This document shows positions 53,357 to 62,937 of a stretch of DNA of 64,000 bases, in pieces (positions within the stretch are counted from its first letter, which is position 1; every line of letters begins with the position of its first letter). Source of the stretch: Pantoea vagans (GTDB taxonomy: Bacteria; Pseudomonadota; Gammaproteobacteria; Enterobacterales; Enterobacteriaceae); contig NZ_CP011427.1 of the NCBI RefSeq assembly GCF_001506165.1, positions 3,410,001 through 3,474,000 on the forward strand, in the 5' to 3' direction. The position numbers and the translations under genes were made by a program. Under the pieces are notes generated by a model. The model had not been told where the DNA came from. It saw nothing but the letters and a program-made list of their open reading frames with translations, and made no database searches.

Positions 53357-53851
53357 TTAGCCTTTAAAGAAGATATCGCCAGATTTACCCATCACGATCT
53401 TGCCGCTATCGTCGGTGATCAGGATGTAGTTGGCATTAATATAAGCCCAGTGTGTCCCTGGCTGAGGTGCTGGCAGATGGCGTGGTTGCCACTCTACAAT
53501 GGTGTACTGCTTTTTACGGTACTCATCCGGCACCACATCACCGACCTTGTACTCTTTGTAGTCGATCACAATAGTATGCAGGTCGTAGTTATTTTGGCCT
53601 GCTGGTGCATCTTGCATGCCATTTTGTGACGGGCGAATCGGTGCAACATCACCAGAGGACTCAGCCGGCTCATTGCTGGCAGGTGCATCTGCGGCCGGGG
53701 CCTGGGTTTGTGCATCAGGTGCCACCTGCTGAACTTGTGGTGGCGGTGGTACGTTATCCGTTTGCTCGCCTTCAGCCAGCGCGGCTGGGGTCAGGCTCAA
53801 AGCGCCCAGAAAAATTCCTGCAGAAAGAAGGGTGACGTGTGTCCTGCGCAT
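53357..53851 (-). CDS. RcnB-family periplasmic protein
   Basis: 164 aa: signal peptide (~1-26, ending ALA-EG), a Pro/Ala/Gln-rich spacer (~27-85), then the short RcnB domain (DYKEYKVGDVVPDEYRKKQY, LPAPQPGTHWAYINANYILI, GKIVMG). RcnB of E. coli tunes Ni/Co export through RcnA; no rcnA is in the window, and many family members have no known metal role. Function therefore uncertain. Confidence 0.8.
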   Translation of the reverse strand: MRRTHVTLLSAGIFLGALSLTPAALAEGEQTDNVPPPPQVQQVAPDAQTQAPAADAPASNEPAESSGDVAPIRPSQNGMQDAPAGQNNYDLHTIVIDYKEYKVGDVVPDEYRKKQYTIVEWQPRHLPAPQPGTHWAYINANYILITDDSGKIVMGKSGDIFFKG

Positions 53852-54008
53852 TGGTGATTTCCACTCTGGTTAATTATTAACTGTCCAATTTAGTGACAAG
53901 TGCAGCACGCAGAAGGTTCCCTCCACGCGCTTAGCGCGTCAAATATTGCTGCACAGCATACCTCAGCGCTAGCTTTTTTTGGCGCAGCAAAATTGCAAGC
54001 AACCGTGT

Positions 54009-55193
54009 TCAGGGTTCAGCGTTTTTTTTCTGCGCCAGGTCCATTAGTAAGGCGATACCCAAATAGTTGCTCCAGTTAAATGCATTCTGCAGCACGACGA
54101 TGGCATTACCATTCTGCTTATCAAAGCCGATAAAGCTGGCGTATCCGCCGATATAGCCCACTTGATAGGTAATTTTTTGTTGGCCGTAAGTATCGGTTAC
54201 CCAGGCAATATTCTGCGTCTGATTACCGTGCTGCTCATAACCGCGATTCACCTGAGCAAAAGCCGCGTTAATCGGCGCATTCGCATCATCGTGCAGATGC
54301 GCATCCAGATAGCGGATCAGATCACGTGCGTTGCTGTAGAGACTCGCGGCGGCCACCATATTATTACTGAACGCCCAATCCGGCGTCAGATCGCCACGCG
54401 GGATGAACTTAGGCTGATCGCCTGCATGCCCCAAGGCGCGCCATGGATAGCCAGATAAGGTTTGTGGGTGGAAACTGCTGCTGGTCATGCCCAGTGGCTG
54501 GAACAGATTGCGTTGCGCCAGCGTCTCAATATCCTGGTGCAATTGATACTTGAGAATGTAACCGAGGAGCGCGTAACCCAGATTGGAGTATTGCGCCGCA
54601 GGTTTTGTGGGGGCATCAAAATCAGCCAGATAGCTCAGCACCGCATCGCTATCGAGATTGCCATAAAAATTCTCACCGCTGCGTAGATAAGCCATAAACT
54701 TCATGAACATCGGCAGGTCCATATCCTGCCGCGGCAAGCCGGAGGTATGCGTCACCAGTTGCAGCAGGGTGATACGTTTGGCATCGGCACTGAGCGGCAC
54801 ACCTGGCGGTAACAGTGTGGCGAGGGTGTCATTCCAGTGCAGTTCACCGCGATCCACCAGTTCAATGATCACCTCAGCCGTCATGCCTTTGCTGAGTGAA
54901 CCGAGCGCAAACAGCGTATCCGGCGTAATGGGATAACGGTGCACGGCATCAGTGACGCCAAAGCTATAAAATTTCGGCGCGTGGCGTTCATGGATTATCG
55001 CAATGCTGATGCCAGACACCTGCTTTTGCTGCATGTAATGCTGCACAATGTCATCGACGTTTTCATTGAAGGTGGCATGCGTGAGATAGACTTTATCGCC
55101 AACCGGCGCTGAAGTTTGCGATAGCGTGCCACAGGCGCTCAACAGCAAACTGCAGCACAACAGCAGCGAGCGCGACATAATGCGGCGCATCAC
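54009..55193 (-). CDS. Serine hydrolase lipoprotein, class C beta-lactamase fold
   Basis: 394 aa. Lipobox LLLSAC with lipid Cys21, then a beta-lactamase domain: SxxK motif S99-L-S-K102, YSN motif Y202-S-N204; the third (KTG-like) motif is not clear and may be VGYIGG. Related to AmpH/EstB-type penicillin-binding proteins and esterases. An ATG five codons in is another possible start. Probably periplasmic, anchored to a membrane. Confidence 0.83.
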   Translation of the reverse strand: MMRRIMSRSLLLCCSLLLSACGTLSQTSAPVGDKVYLTHATFNENVDDIVQHYMQQKQVSGISIAIIHERHAPKFYSFGVTDAVHRYPITPDTLFALGSLSKGMTAEVIIELVDRGELHWNDTLATLLPPGVPLSADAKRITLLQLVTHTSGLPRQDMDLPMFMKFMAYLRSGENFYGNLDSDAVLSYLADFDAPTKPAAQYSNLGYALLGYILKYQLHQDIETLAQRNLFQPLGMTSSSFHPQTLSGYPWRALGHAGDQPKFIPRGDLTPDWAFSNNMVAAASLYSNARDLIRYLDAHLHDDANAPINAAFAQVNRGYEQHGNQTQNIAWVTDTYGQQKITYQVGYIGGYASFIGFDKQNGNAIVVLQNAFNWSNYLGIALLMDLAQKKNAEP

Positions 55194-55337
55194 CGATAAT
55201 TCCTGGTGAAAGTTTTCATAGCAATTGATTTATATGTTGTTTTTGATTTTTAGCAAAACGTGCGATGGGTGTTTGTGGCGAAATATAACACAGAAGAGGC
55301 TATCCGCCACCTGCCAGAATCAGGTGGCGGCAAGGGA

Positions 55338-56120
55338 TTATTGATTAACCGGAATAACCGAACCGCGATAGTGCTGGTTGATAAATTCAGCCGTTTGTTT
55401 TGACTCCAGATCTTTCGCTAATTCGAGAATGCGCGGGTCATGAGCCAGCTTTGGCGTGGTGACCAGCACATTCGCATACGGGTTGTCCTTCGCCTGTTCC
55501 AGCGCCAGCGCATCCTTTGAGGGGACTAACCCCGCCTGCAACGCATAATTACCGTTAATGATCGCCAGCTGTGCATCATCCAGCGCACGCGGTAGCTGCG
55601 GTGCCTCGATTTCAATGATTTTCAGGTGATGCGGGTTATCACTGATATCCGCCGTCGTGACCAACGTCGTGCTACTGCTACTCTTGAGTTTAATTAAGCC
55701 ACTGGACTGTAACAGATAAAGCGCTCGGCTAAGGTTAGTGACGTTATTCGGCACCGCCACCTGCGCCCCATCGGGCAGATCTTTCAGGGATTTTACTTTG
55801 TGCGAGTAAATCCCCAGTGGCTCAATATGCACCGTTGCCACCACCGCAAATTTCTCTCCCAGGGCTTTTTCCTGATCGCGCAGATAAGGCACGTGCTGGA
55901 AGTAGTTGGCATCAACGTCTCCGCGCGCCAGCAATTCGTTCGCATTGAGGTTGCCATTCAGCTCAATCACTTTGAGATCGAGGTTTTTGTCACTCTGTTT
56001 GATGTGGTTGAGGATTTCGCTGTGTGGCACCGGATCGGCTGCTACGCGCAGAGCGGCAGCTGAAGCGTATGAACTCATGACTGAGATCATTACCAACGTT
56101 GCTATCACCTTTTTAGTCAT
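55338..56120 (-). CDS. MetQ/NlpA-family substrate-binding protein
   Basis: 260 aa. Signal peptide with an A-x-A cleavage site (SYASAAALRV) in place of the family's usual lipobox, so it should be soluble in the periplasm. The fold is that of D-methionine binding proteins (GDVDANYFQHVPYLRD, AVPNNVTNLSRALYLLQSSG, LAIINGNYALQAGL). No metN or metI is nearby, so it must borrow an ABC transporter. It follows the oxygenase gene by 21 bp and is probably in one operon with it. Confidence 0.87.
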   Translation of the reverse strand: MTKKVIATLVMISVMSSYASAAALRVAADPVPHSEILNHIKQSDKNLDLKVIELNGNLNANELLARGDVDANYFQHVPYLRDQEKALGEKFAVVATVHIEPLGIYSHKVKSLKDLPDGAQVAVPNNVTNLSRALYLLQSSGLIKLKSSSSTTLVTTADISDNPHHLKIIEIEAPQLPRALDDAQLAIINGNYALQAGLVPSKDALALEQAKDNPYANVLVTTPKLAHDPRILELAKDLESKQTAEFINQHYRGSVIPVNQ

Positions 56121-56141
56121 GGGCTTTCCTTACTTTTATGA

Positions 56142-57155
56142 TTATTTAACGGGAGTCAAAGCGTCGGCGTAATAGCGTGCCGCCACATCACGATGGGAGC
56201 GCAAACGCCCCTTGAGATAATTCCAGCCTACCTCCCGCAGCAGCGGATTGGTCGGGTCGCTGGTCGGGCCCCGTGCTTCTGCAGCCAGATGCGGGGGTAA
56301 TTGATAGAGAGGGACTTCGGCATCTAATTGCGCACCGAGGAAAAAGGCGATGGAGACGCGCGCTTTATTCGCAGGGGGTGACACCACGCGATGCACTGTG
56401 GCGCGCAGATAACCATTGGTGGCGATTTCCAGCAGTTCACCGATGTTCACCACAAACGCACCGGGTTTAGGCAACGCATCTACCCAGTGATCAGGGGTCA
56501 CTTCCACCTGTAAGCCGGGTTGATCGTCCTGCAACAGAAAGGTCAAAAAACCGGAGTCTTTATGCGCCCCCACCCCCTGCTGGCTGGCGCTGGCCGCCTG
56601 TCCGGGATAGCGAATGAGTTTTACATGCTCATTGGGATGCGTACCGTATAACGCATCAAAGGCATCGGCGGGCAGAGACAGAGATTTTGCAAAGGCGCGT
56701 AACAGGCGCAGAGCAATGGCCGTCATTGCCTGTTGCCACGCGTGAATCACTGGGCGCAACTGCGGCAGCGCTTCCGGCCACAAATTCGGCCCTTGTAGTC
56801 GGAGCCAGGCTGGATCACCCGCCTGTAACGTCAATGCAGCTCGCTCGGCCCCAATATCAAACTGTTCACGCTGATCGCGCTGTTCACGGGTGTATTCCAC
56901 GCCCGCACGGTTGTAGCCGCGAAAATGTGGCGAGTGGATCATGGAAACGCGCTGCTTCTCCTCATCTGGCAGCGCAAAAAACGCCTGAGTGATAGTCTGA
57001 ACGTTCTGCAGCAGTTGCGGATTAATGCCATGATTGGTCAGGTAGAAAAAACCGACGTCGCGCGCGGTGGTTCGCAATTCAGCAAGGTATGGTGAGCGCT
57101 CGGCATCGGGTAATTCCAGCAGCGCGAGATCCAGCACAGGCAATGTTTCAGCCAT
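56142..57155 (-). CDS. 2-oxoglutarate/Fe(II) oxygenase, isopenicillin-N-synthase family
   Basis: 337 aa from MAETLPVLDL, which is the usual family start; the longer frame adds 22 residues. DIOX_N domain (~1-125, ARDVGFFYLTNHGI) and a 2OG-FeII_Oxy domain with the iron triad H-x-D in GVGAHKDSGFL and the distal His in TVHRVVSP, plus R-x-S for 2-oxoglutarate (RVSIAFF). It is not an antibiotic gene by context: the partner is a MetQ-like binding protein, so oxidation of a sulfur or amino-acid compound is likelier. Inference. Confidence 0.87.
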   Translation of the reverse strand: MAETLPVLDLALLELPDAERSPYLAELRTTARDVGFFYLTNHGINPQLLQNVQTITQAFFALPDEEKQRVSMIHSPHFRGYNRAGVEYTREQRDQREQFDIGAERAALTLQAGDPAWLRLQGPNLWPEALPQLRPVIHAWQQAMTAIALRLLRAFAKSLSLPADAFDALYGTHPNEHVKLIRYPGQAASASQQGVGAHKDSGFLTFLLQDDQPGLQVEVTPDHWVDALPKPGAFVVNIGELLEIATNGYLRATVHRVVSPPANKARVSIAFFLGAQLDAEVPLYQLPPHLAAEARGPTSDPTNPLLREVGWNYLKGRLRSHRDVAARYYADALTPVK

Positions 57156-57362
57156 TGTTTGGCGTCCTTTATGCAGAAAAATTCTGCTTTTACGCTGACA
57201 TCTGGCGTCAATTCCAGCCAATACTGTTGGGAAATATGTTATGGCGAATGATTTTTAGCAAAGCTCCTGCAATCGTTATGCAAAAAGCGATAAATCGCGG
57301 TCACTTGTGGCTATAATCGCGCCCACTTAATGTCTGCCCAAGCCTCGAACAGGAGATGTCAT

Positions 57363-58040
57363 ATGAACCAGGGTCCATTAACCGAAAAAGAGCTGAACTG
57401 GCTGGAAGATATGCTGGAGAAATACGGCAACGAACAGTCAGTGGTGGATACGTCTGAACTGGACGGTATGCTGACCGCACTGCTCTCTGGCCCCAATGAT
57501 ATCGAACCCAGCGAGTGGCTGGTGGCAATGTGGGGCGGGCAAAAGCAGATTCCAAAATGGGCCAATGAGCGCGAGATGGATCGCTTTATGGCATTGATCT
57601 TCCAGCATTTCAACGATATTGCTGAGCGTCTGGCTGAATTCCCGGATCAGTTTGATCCGCTGTTTGGCTTCCAGGAGATGGAAGGTCAGGAGTTCACCGT
57701 GGTGGAGGACTGGTGCTACGGATATCTGCGCGGCGTGGCGTTGGATAAAGACTGGTCCGAATTGCCGGAAGCACTGCAACCCGCCATGGACGCCATCACC
57801 CTGCACGGCAGTGAAACACAGTTGGCTAAGCGCGAAGCCTTCTCGCCGGAAGAGTTTGAAGCCAGCATCGAGGCCATCCGCCCTGCCGCATTGGAGTTGC
57901 ACGAGTATTGGCAAGAGCAGCGCCTGGCACAGCCCGATCCTGAGCCACAATTGCCCCATTTTGCCGGCGAGAAAACCGGTCGTAACGACCCTTGCCCGTG
58001 CGGCAGCGGCAAGAAATACAAGCAGTGCTGCGGTAAGTAA
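57363..58040 (+). CDS. yecA: YecA/UPF0149 family protein with SEC-C zinc motif
   Basis: 225 aa, near E. coli YecA (221). UPF0149 helical domain (~8-190, [20 protein letters not shown]) and a C-terminal SEC-C zinc motif [13 protein letters not shown] like that of SecA. E. coli YecA binds ribosomes and metal; role otherwise unclear. Start MNQGPL at 57363 has GGAG upstream. Confidence 0.88.
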   Translation: MNQGPLTEKELNWLEDMLEKYGNEQSVVDTSELDGMLTALLSGPNDIEPSEWLVAMWGGQKQIPKWANEREMDRFMALIFQHFNDIAERLAEFPDQFDPLFGFQEMEGQEFTVVEDWCYGYLRGVALDKDWSELPEALQPAMDAITLHGSETQLAKREAFSPEEFEASIEAIRPAALELHEYWQEQRLAQPDPEPQLPHFAGEKTGRNDPCPCGSGKKYKQCCGK

Positions 58041-58385
58041 CCCTGCTTTTGATGGAGCATGGCTTCAGACAATGTGCCCTTTCTGACAACACACACCTGT
58101 GCTGATGAGCAGGCTGGTGCCGCACAGGGGCTGGCATTCCGCAGCGCTGAACGGAACGAGTATGCCAGGAGAGCCCGCAGGACGCGGGCGAAAGGTGGCG
58201 CTGGAACATGGATGTTCCATCGCCACCGGTCCGTAAGGCAGACGAGTGCAGTGAGGGCACCGCGCCAGCGGCGCGAGGACCGCCAGCCCCAGTGCGGCAG
58301 CAGACGGCGTAAGCGCCGATAACTCAAATGGCAAGCATCACGCCATTAATGATGACCCGGCGCGCATAAAAGCCCACCCACCGAA
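58041..58385. repeat. Multi-hairpin intergenic repeat, no gene
   Basis: A chain of stem-loops fills the space: GCCCGC-AGGAC-GCGGGC (58173-58189), a 16-base-arm hairpin (58194-58227, GGTGGCGCTGGAACAT against its complement with one mismatch), CGCGCC-AGC-GGCGCG (58261-58275), and then a 38-bp segment (58275-58313) that recurs at 16010-16047. Several overlapping frames are open on both strands but resemble no protein. It reads as a composite dispersed repeat or a structured RNA. Confidence 0.65.
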
Positions 58386-59435
58386 TTACGGTGCCGGTCT
58401 GACCTCCGTCACCAGCGTTGGCAACTGCCATGCGCCGCCCGCACGAATCGCGCGGCACATGCCGGTTGTCGCATCGCTACTCTGCACAAAATCTTTGCCA
58501 TCCCATACCCAGGCAGCAGTGCTCCAGCAGTCGCCAATGCCACGACCTTTTTGCGCTTCGGACACCACTCCTTCGCTGTAATCTGAACCGGAATCGGTGA
58601 TCAACTGCGGTTTGCCCTGCAAGGATTTGTCGATTAACCAGTAGCCATAACCTTCGTTATACGCCCCGCGCCAGCAAAGTGCGGCGATCAACACATGTGC
58701 ATCATCTACTGGCGTTAACGTTAGCGGTTCGGCCCCCTCTTCGGGCTGATCGTCGGTCGGCGCCAGGTTGTCACAACTGTCATCGTCAGTTAGCGAAGCA
58801 ATCAACTTTGGTTTCAATAGCGCCAGCTCATCATCCGTCAAGGGGCGAGGTGTGGCTTTTTCTACTTTGACCTGTTGGATCACTGGCATCGATACCGCCG
58901 CCGGTACACTGCTCTCAGACTTATTGCCCTTGCGCACCAATGCCCCTGGCGTGCTGAGTCGCCCTTGCGCATCATCCATTTTCAGCAGCGTGGCGAACGC
59001 GCCGTTGCTGGAAAGCTCAAACGGCTCTTCGCCGCCGCGAAACTCCACTTTACCGTTGCCCTTAATGGCATTGATCAGCGCCAGCGTTTGCACATCGGTG
59101 AGTGTCCACTCATCATTCTCGGCTTTTGCTACCTCACCCTGCGCATGGTCATCGATCCACAGCGCCAACGTATCCACCTGCTTGGAGTCGTCATCACCGG
59201 TATCGGCCAACACCACACGACCGTGGGTAACGGCGTTTGGTCCCCCTTCACGCGTGAGCAACACCGAACCGCCAGCCCCCTCTTCAGCGCTGTAACCGGC
59301 AGCGCGACAGGTTAAGGTATTATCACAAGCGAGCTCCCAGTCTTTGTGACTAAAGGAGACGCCGTCTTCGTCTGCTAACAGTGGCGCGCTTAAACTGGTG
59401 AGCAGCGCTAACGCCAGCAGCAATCGGGTTTTCAT
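58386..59435 (-). CDS. DUF1176 periplasmic protein
   Basis: 349 aa with a signal peptide (~1-21, SAPLLA-DEDG). Motifs of the DUF1176 family: FSHKDWELACDNTLTCRAAGY near the N-terminus, a central DDDSCDNL and Cys-containing CWRGAYNEGYGYWLID and GDCWSTAAWVWDGKDF near the C-terminus. Six Cys suggest three disulfides. Function unknown. Confidence 0.85.
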   Translation of the reverse strand: MKTRLLLALALLTSLSAPLLADEDGVSFSHKDWELACDNTLTCRAAGYSAEEGAGGSVLLTREGGPNAVTHGRVVLADTGDDDSKQVDTLALWIDDHAQGEVAKAENDEWTLTDVQTLALINAIKGNGKVEFRGGEEPFELSSNGAFATLLKMDDAQGRLSTPGALVRKGNKSESSVPAAVSMPVIQQVKVEKATPRPLTDDELALLKPKLIASLTDDDSCDNLAPTDDQPEEGAEPLTLTPVDDAHVLIAALCWRGAYNEGYGYWLIDKSLQGKPQLITDSGSDYSEGVVSEAQKGRGIGDCWSTAAWVWDGKDFVQSSDATTGMCRAIRAGGAWQLPTLVTEVRPAP

Positions 59436-59519
59436 GCCATCTCTCCATAATGGTAAAGGTGGCTAGTGTGATGATTTTTAGCGCGCGGGAGAAGTGAATT
59501 TTTTGCGCTAAGCGTGAGC

Positions 59520-60410
59520 TTATAACGACGCCACAATCTGCTGTCGCAGCCACTGCTGCGCCGGATCGCGGTGCAGGCGTTGATGCCACAGCATCAAAAT
59601 ATCAAAACCCGGTATCTCCAGCGGAGGCGTGCAGACACGAAGATATGGCGTTTTGCGCACCAGTCGCTCCGGCACCACGGCGACTAAATCGCTGCTCGCC
59701 AGCACCTCCAGCATAAACAGAAAATGGGGCACTGACAGCGCGACCCGCCGCTTACGGCCCAGCTTAGCCAGCGCGCTATCGGTAGCCGCGCTGAATCCGC
59801 CACCATCAGGTGAAATCAACACAAACTCCAGCTGACAAAATTGATCCAGCGTGGGCGGCTGCTGCAGTTGTGGATGATCTCGTTGCCCGGCCAGCACGTA
59901 GCGCTCACTGAACAACTTGCGCTGATGTAAGGTCGGGGGCGCGTTGTCACCGGTATGAAACACCAGATCCAACTCGCCTTTTTCCAACTGCTGCGCCACC
60001 TGCGGTGGATTCAAAGTGAAGACCGCCATACGGCTGCGCGGCGCAGCATCACGAATTAAATTGAGCGCCGGCAGTACAAGTGCCGAGGACATGTAATCCG
60101 TTGCGGCAATGCGCCAGGTCTGGTCGGCGTGGGCAGGATTGAAAACGTCAGGCGGCGCCACGGCGCGGGTTAATGCTTCCAGCGCCAACCGTAACGGATC
60201 GCGCAGTGCTTCCGCTCGTGCCGTTGGTAACATCCCACGTGGTCCCGGCAGTAACAGCGGATCGTCCAGAACCGTGCGTAACCTGGCAAGCTGCGTACTC
60301 ACCGAGGGTTGTGACAGGTTAAGACGTTGTGCCGCACGCGTGACATTAAGCTCTTCCAGCAACACATCAAGTGTCTGCAACAGATTTAAATCCAGCGAGT
60401 TGATATTCAC
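59520..60410 (-). CDS. LysR-family transcriptional regulator
   Basis: 296 aa: HTH (NVTRAAQRLNLSQPSVSTQL, ~20-45) and a substrate-binding domain (~90-290). NodD/LeuO-like branch by the start LDLNLLQTLDVLLEE. It is divergent from the quinone-reductase-like gene 90 bp away and so is its probable regulator. Confidence 0.88.
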   Translation of the reverse strand: MNINSLDLNLLQTLDVLLEELNVTRAAQRLNLSQPSVSTQLARLRTVLDDPLLLPGPRGMLPTARAEALRDPLRLALEALTRAVAPPDVFNPAHADQTWRIAATDYMSSALVLPALNLIRDAAPRSRMAVFTLNPPQVAQQLEKGELDLVFHTGDNAPPTLHQRKLFSERYVLAGQRDHPQLQQPPTLDQFCQLEFVLISPDGGGFSAATDSALAKLGRKRRVALSVPHFLFMLEVLASSDLVAVVPERLVRKTPYLRVCTPPLEIPGFDILMLWHQRLHRDPAQQWLRQQIVASL

Positions 60411-60500
60411 CGTGGCTATACCTGAGATATCCGTAATTGATTTCTACTATAGCCAGCCTCGGCTTAACCTGCAGGGGTTTTCATCTCACAGGATTCAGCC

Positions 60501-61277
60501 ATGAATGTACTGATTGTGTATGCCCATCCAGAACCTCGTTCACTCAGCGGTTCATTGAAAGATTTCGCCATCGAGCACCTGCAAAACGCAGGGCATCAGG
60601 TGCAAGTATCGGATCTCTACGCCATGCAATGGAAAGCGCAGCTTGATGCAGCCGATACGTTAGCGCCCCTGGTCGGTACGCATTATGACGCGACGCTGGA
60701 TTCACGCTATGCGTTTGACCATCAGCAACAGCCTGCCGATATCGCGGCAGAACAGGAAAAACTGCGCTGGGCCGACACGGTGATCTTTCAGTTCCCTCTG
60801 TGGTGGTTCACCATGCCCGCCATCATGAAAGGCTGGTTTGACCGCGTCTACGCTAACGGATTTGCCTACGGCGTGGGGGAGCACAACGAACAGCATTGGG
60901 GCGATCGTTACGGCGAGGGCAATATGGCAGGCAAGCGCGCAATGTTGGTGATCACCACTGGCGGTTGGGAATCACATTATAGTCCACGGGGTATCAACGG
61001 CTCGATTGATCAGCTACTGTTCCCGATCCAGCACGGTATGCTGTTTTATCCAGGCTTTAGTGTTTTGCCCCCGCTGGTGTTTTATCGCGTACAGAAATCC
61101 GCACAAGAGCGCTTTGCAAGCTGGTGCGATGCGTTAGCGACGCGACTGGATACACTGGCCGAGACGGCACCGATTGCGTTTCGTCAGCAAAATGGCGGCG
61201 ATTATGAGATCCCGGCGCTGACGCTAAAAGCTTCACTGGCGTCCAATGAGAGCGGCTTTGGTGTGCATGTGAAGTGA
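60501..61277 (+). CDS. NAD(P)H dehydrogenase (quinone), flavodoxin fold
   Basis: 258 aa of the NQO1/KefF/MdaB family: VLIVYAHPEPRSLSGSLKDF binds FMN/FAD phosphate, FQFPLWWFTMPAIMKGWFDRV and GKRAMLVITTGGWESHYS are typical of the larger, NQO1-like group. Likely reduces quinones or electrophiles by two electrons. AGGA precedes the ATG. Divergent from a LysR gene. Confidence 0.9.
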   Translation: MNVLIVYAHPEPRSLSGSLKDFAIEHLQNAGHQVQVSDLYAMQWKAQLDAADTLAPLVGTHYDATLDSRYAFDHQQQPADIAAEQEKLRWADTVIFQFPLWWFTMPAIMKGWFDRVYANGFAYGVGEHNEQHWGDRYGEGNMAGKRAMLVITTGGWESHYSPRGINGSIDQLLFPIQHGMLFYPGFSVLPPLVFYRVQKSAQERFASWCDALATRLDTLAETAPIAFRQQNGGDYEIPALTLKASLASNESGFGVHVK

Positions 61278-61292
61278 TGACGTGGCGCTAGC

Positions 61293-61622
61293 TTACTCGA
61301 ACAGCCAACGCCCCGCTTTGGCCGACTCAATCAACATAGCGAGCGTGAAGTCCGGCACCACCGGGACTTCACGCTTGTTAAACGGGTTGAGGATCTGCAC
61401 CAGAGAAGGCTCATTGGGATAGTAGGTTTCAATCGCAAAACCGCCACGTTCAACTGCAAATTCAGCAAAGAATTCATCCATTAACGCCTGCGCTTCTTCA
61501 CGCTCAAAGTTGAGATCGCTGTCGATATCAACCTGTGGAGTTAAGGTCTTCTGCTTAAACAGATAAACGCCGTCGTAGCGACGCACTAATTCATAGATGC
61601 GCTGGTCGATGTCATCGGTCAT
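61293..61622 (-). CDS. DUF1493 family protein (acyl-carrier-like)
   Basis: 109 aa, acidic. FKQKTLTPQVDIDSDLNFER and EEAQALMDEFFAEFAVERGGF look like the helix 1-2 region of an acyl carrier protein, but the expected DSL serine is not there (the equivalent is near SDLNFE). DUF1493 members share this. It lies between the reductase gene and flhC; no operon partner is evident. Confidence 0.65.
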   Translation of the reverse strand: MTDDIDQRIYELVRRYDGVYLFKQKTLTPQVDIDSDLNFEREEAQALMDEFFAEFAVERGGFAIETYYPNEPSLVQILNPFNKREVPVVPDFTLAMLIESAKAGRWLFE

Positions 61623-61736
61623 GAGCTACCCTCCTGCTAAATGAGGGGGCTATTCTGCCATGCTATCTGACCAGCGGGGTGAAAAAACTGTGCACCTGGC
61701 GTGCGCTATTCTCTTCACCACCATGGTAACCCATCG

Positions 61737-62309
61737 CTATAAGAGTGCGTCCGTCACCGCGTCCAGCACATGCCGTGAAACAACGTGGCTGATATGAGTC
61801 CGTTTACTGGCGCGTGAGGGCGGGCAGCACAAACTGCAAGTAAACGGGTTCTTAATATTTTCGATAATCACTACAAATCCCCCTTGGCAAATGCGGCAGG
61901 CTTTGCGTGAAATAATGCCGCAGTCAATAAAACGTAATAATGTCCATGCCCGTGTCAGATCCAGTACGGGTTTTTTCTGACTTTGGCAATAACATTGTTC
62001 AAGATAAAGACGGTAGGCTTTCATGAGCGCTTTAATAGGCGGACATTTTTCCGTTTTAATTAAATAGAGGTAAATGTTGTAAAACATGGATGAATGAATA
62101 TTTTTCTCCCACGACATAAACCAGTCTTCAGAAAAAGGTAGCATACCTTTGGGAGGAGGACATCCACGTAATTCTTTATATAAACGCAAAAGGCGTCGTC
62201 GACTTAATGAGGTTTCAGACTCCAGTACCTGCATCCGCGCACCTAATGCGATCAACTCCATAGCAATATGCATTTCATGCAACTCCTGCAACAAGTTTTT
62301 CTCACACAT
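61737..62309 (-). CDS. flhC: Flagellar master regulator FlhC
   Basis: 190 aa, close to the usual 192. Partner of FlhD in the FlhD4C2 activator of flagellar class 2 genes. ELIALGARMQVLESETSLSRRRL at the N-terminus and the zinc-binding cysteines CRIC (~144-147) and CSLC (~164-167) in the C-terminal part are kept. The middle (CPPIKALMKAYRLYLEQC) is recognisable but the whole protein is clearly divergent from E. coli FlhC. It follows flhD after 10 bp. Confidence 0.92.
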   Translation of the reverse strand: MCEKNLLQELHEMHIAMELIALGARMQVLESETSLSRRRLLRLYKELRGCPPPKGMLPFSEDWFMSWEKNIHSSMFYNIYLYLIKTEKCPPIKALMKAYRLYLEQCYCQSQKKPVLDLTRAWTLLRFIDCGIISRKACRICQGGFVVIIENIKNPFTCSLCCPPSRASKRTHISHVVSRHVLDAVTDALL

Positions 62310-62319
62310 GCCACACCTC

Positions 62320-62661
62320 TTAGCTAACGGTTAGAGATTCTGTATTCAATGAATTAAGCAGGTCGGTTGATAAAATAATTCCAGTGTGAATTTTCTGCAG
62401 TGCTTCTATACGTGAATCTTTTGTGAGGTTTTCGATCATCACTTCGTCATTGATTCGCAAACGACAAATAAATTGATTAGTGGCAGACATTTTAATTAAC
62501 TGCGGCAATGTCAATGCTTTGATATTATTTAGCGTGGCTTCTGACAAACCCAAACGAAAGCCTGCAGCAAACTTGTCTTGCCTGATCAACTGTTGTGCTA
62601 ATAGCAGGTAAGATAAATTCATATCATGGATATGTTGCAAGTACTCATCAAAGTTAGACAT
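62320..62661 (-). CDS. flhD: Flagellar master regulator FlhD
   Basis: 113 aa. IHDMNLSYLLLAQQLIRQDK and ALTLPQLIKMSATNQFICRLR match FlhD, including the Cys that bridges the dimer (near residue 65), and IHTGIILSTDLLN the C-terminus. Upstream of flhC in one operon, with about 280 bp of AT-rich leader to fliA. Divergent from E. coli FlhD, and found next to fliA instead of motAB. Confidence 0.93.
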   Translation of the reverse strand: MSNFDEYLQHIHDMNLSYLLLAQQLIRQDKFAAGFRLGLSEATLNNIKALTLPQLIKMSATNQFICRLRINDEVMIENLTKDSRIEALQKIHTGIILSTDLLNSLNTESLTVS

Positions 62662-62937
62662 TAATACACCTTAATCATTCAGAGCAGAAGTAAGGTAACA
62701 GGAAATATCAATTCCTCGTTTAAGGCTGATAAGCGATTTTGCACTGCAATGGAACAGAATTGAAAGCAACGCACAACATAACCGCTTACAGCAATGGGGA
62801 AATAGTATCCTTCAGAATTTTTACGACAACCCATAAGAGAAATAACATACGCCAACCAATTGAAAATCAATAGAAATAATATTATTAAATGTTATTAACC
62901 ACGATGAAAGTTTTTCCATGAATACAAAAAATAACAA

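Noticed and set aside
56142..57155. Beta-lactam biosynthesis gene (isopenicillin N synthase)
   Set aside because: Only the family name suggests it; no ACV synthetase or other antibiotic gene is nearby. A general 2-oxoglutarate oxygenase is the safer reading.
58059..58334. Several overlapping open frames after yecA
   Set aside because: They come from GC-rich hairpin repeats; none has a start signal or looks like a protein.
62679..62870. 63-codon frame upstream of flhD on the minus strand
   Set aside because: Lies in the expected long flhD leader, no ribosome-binding site and no recognisable protein.
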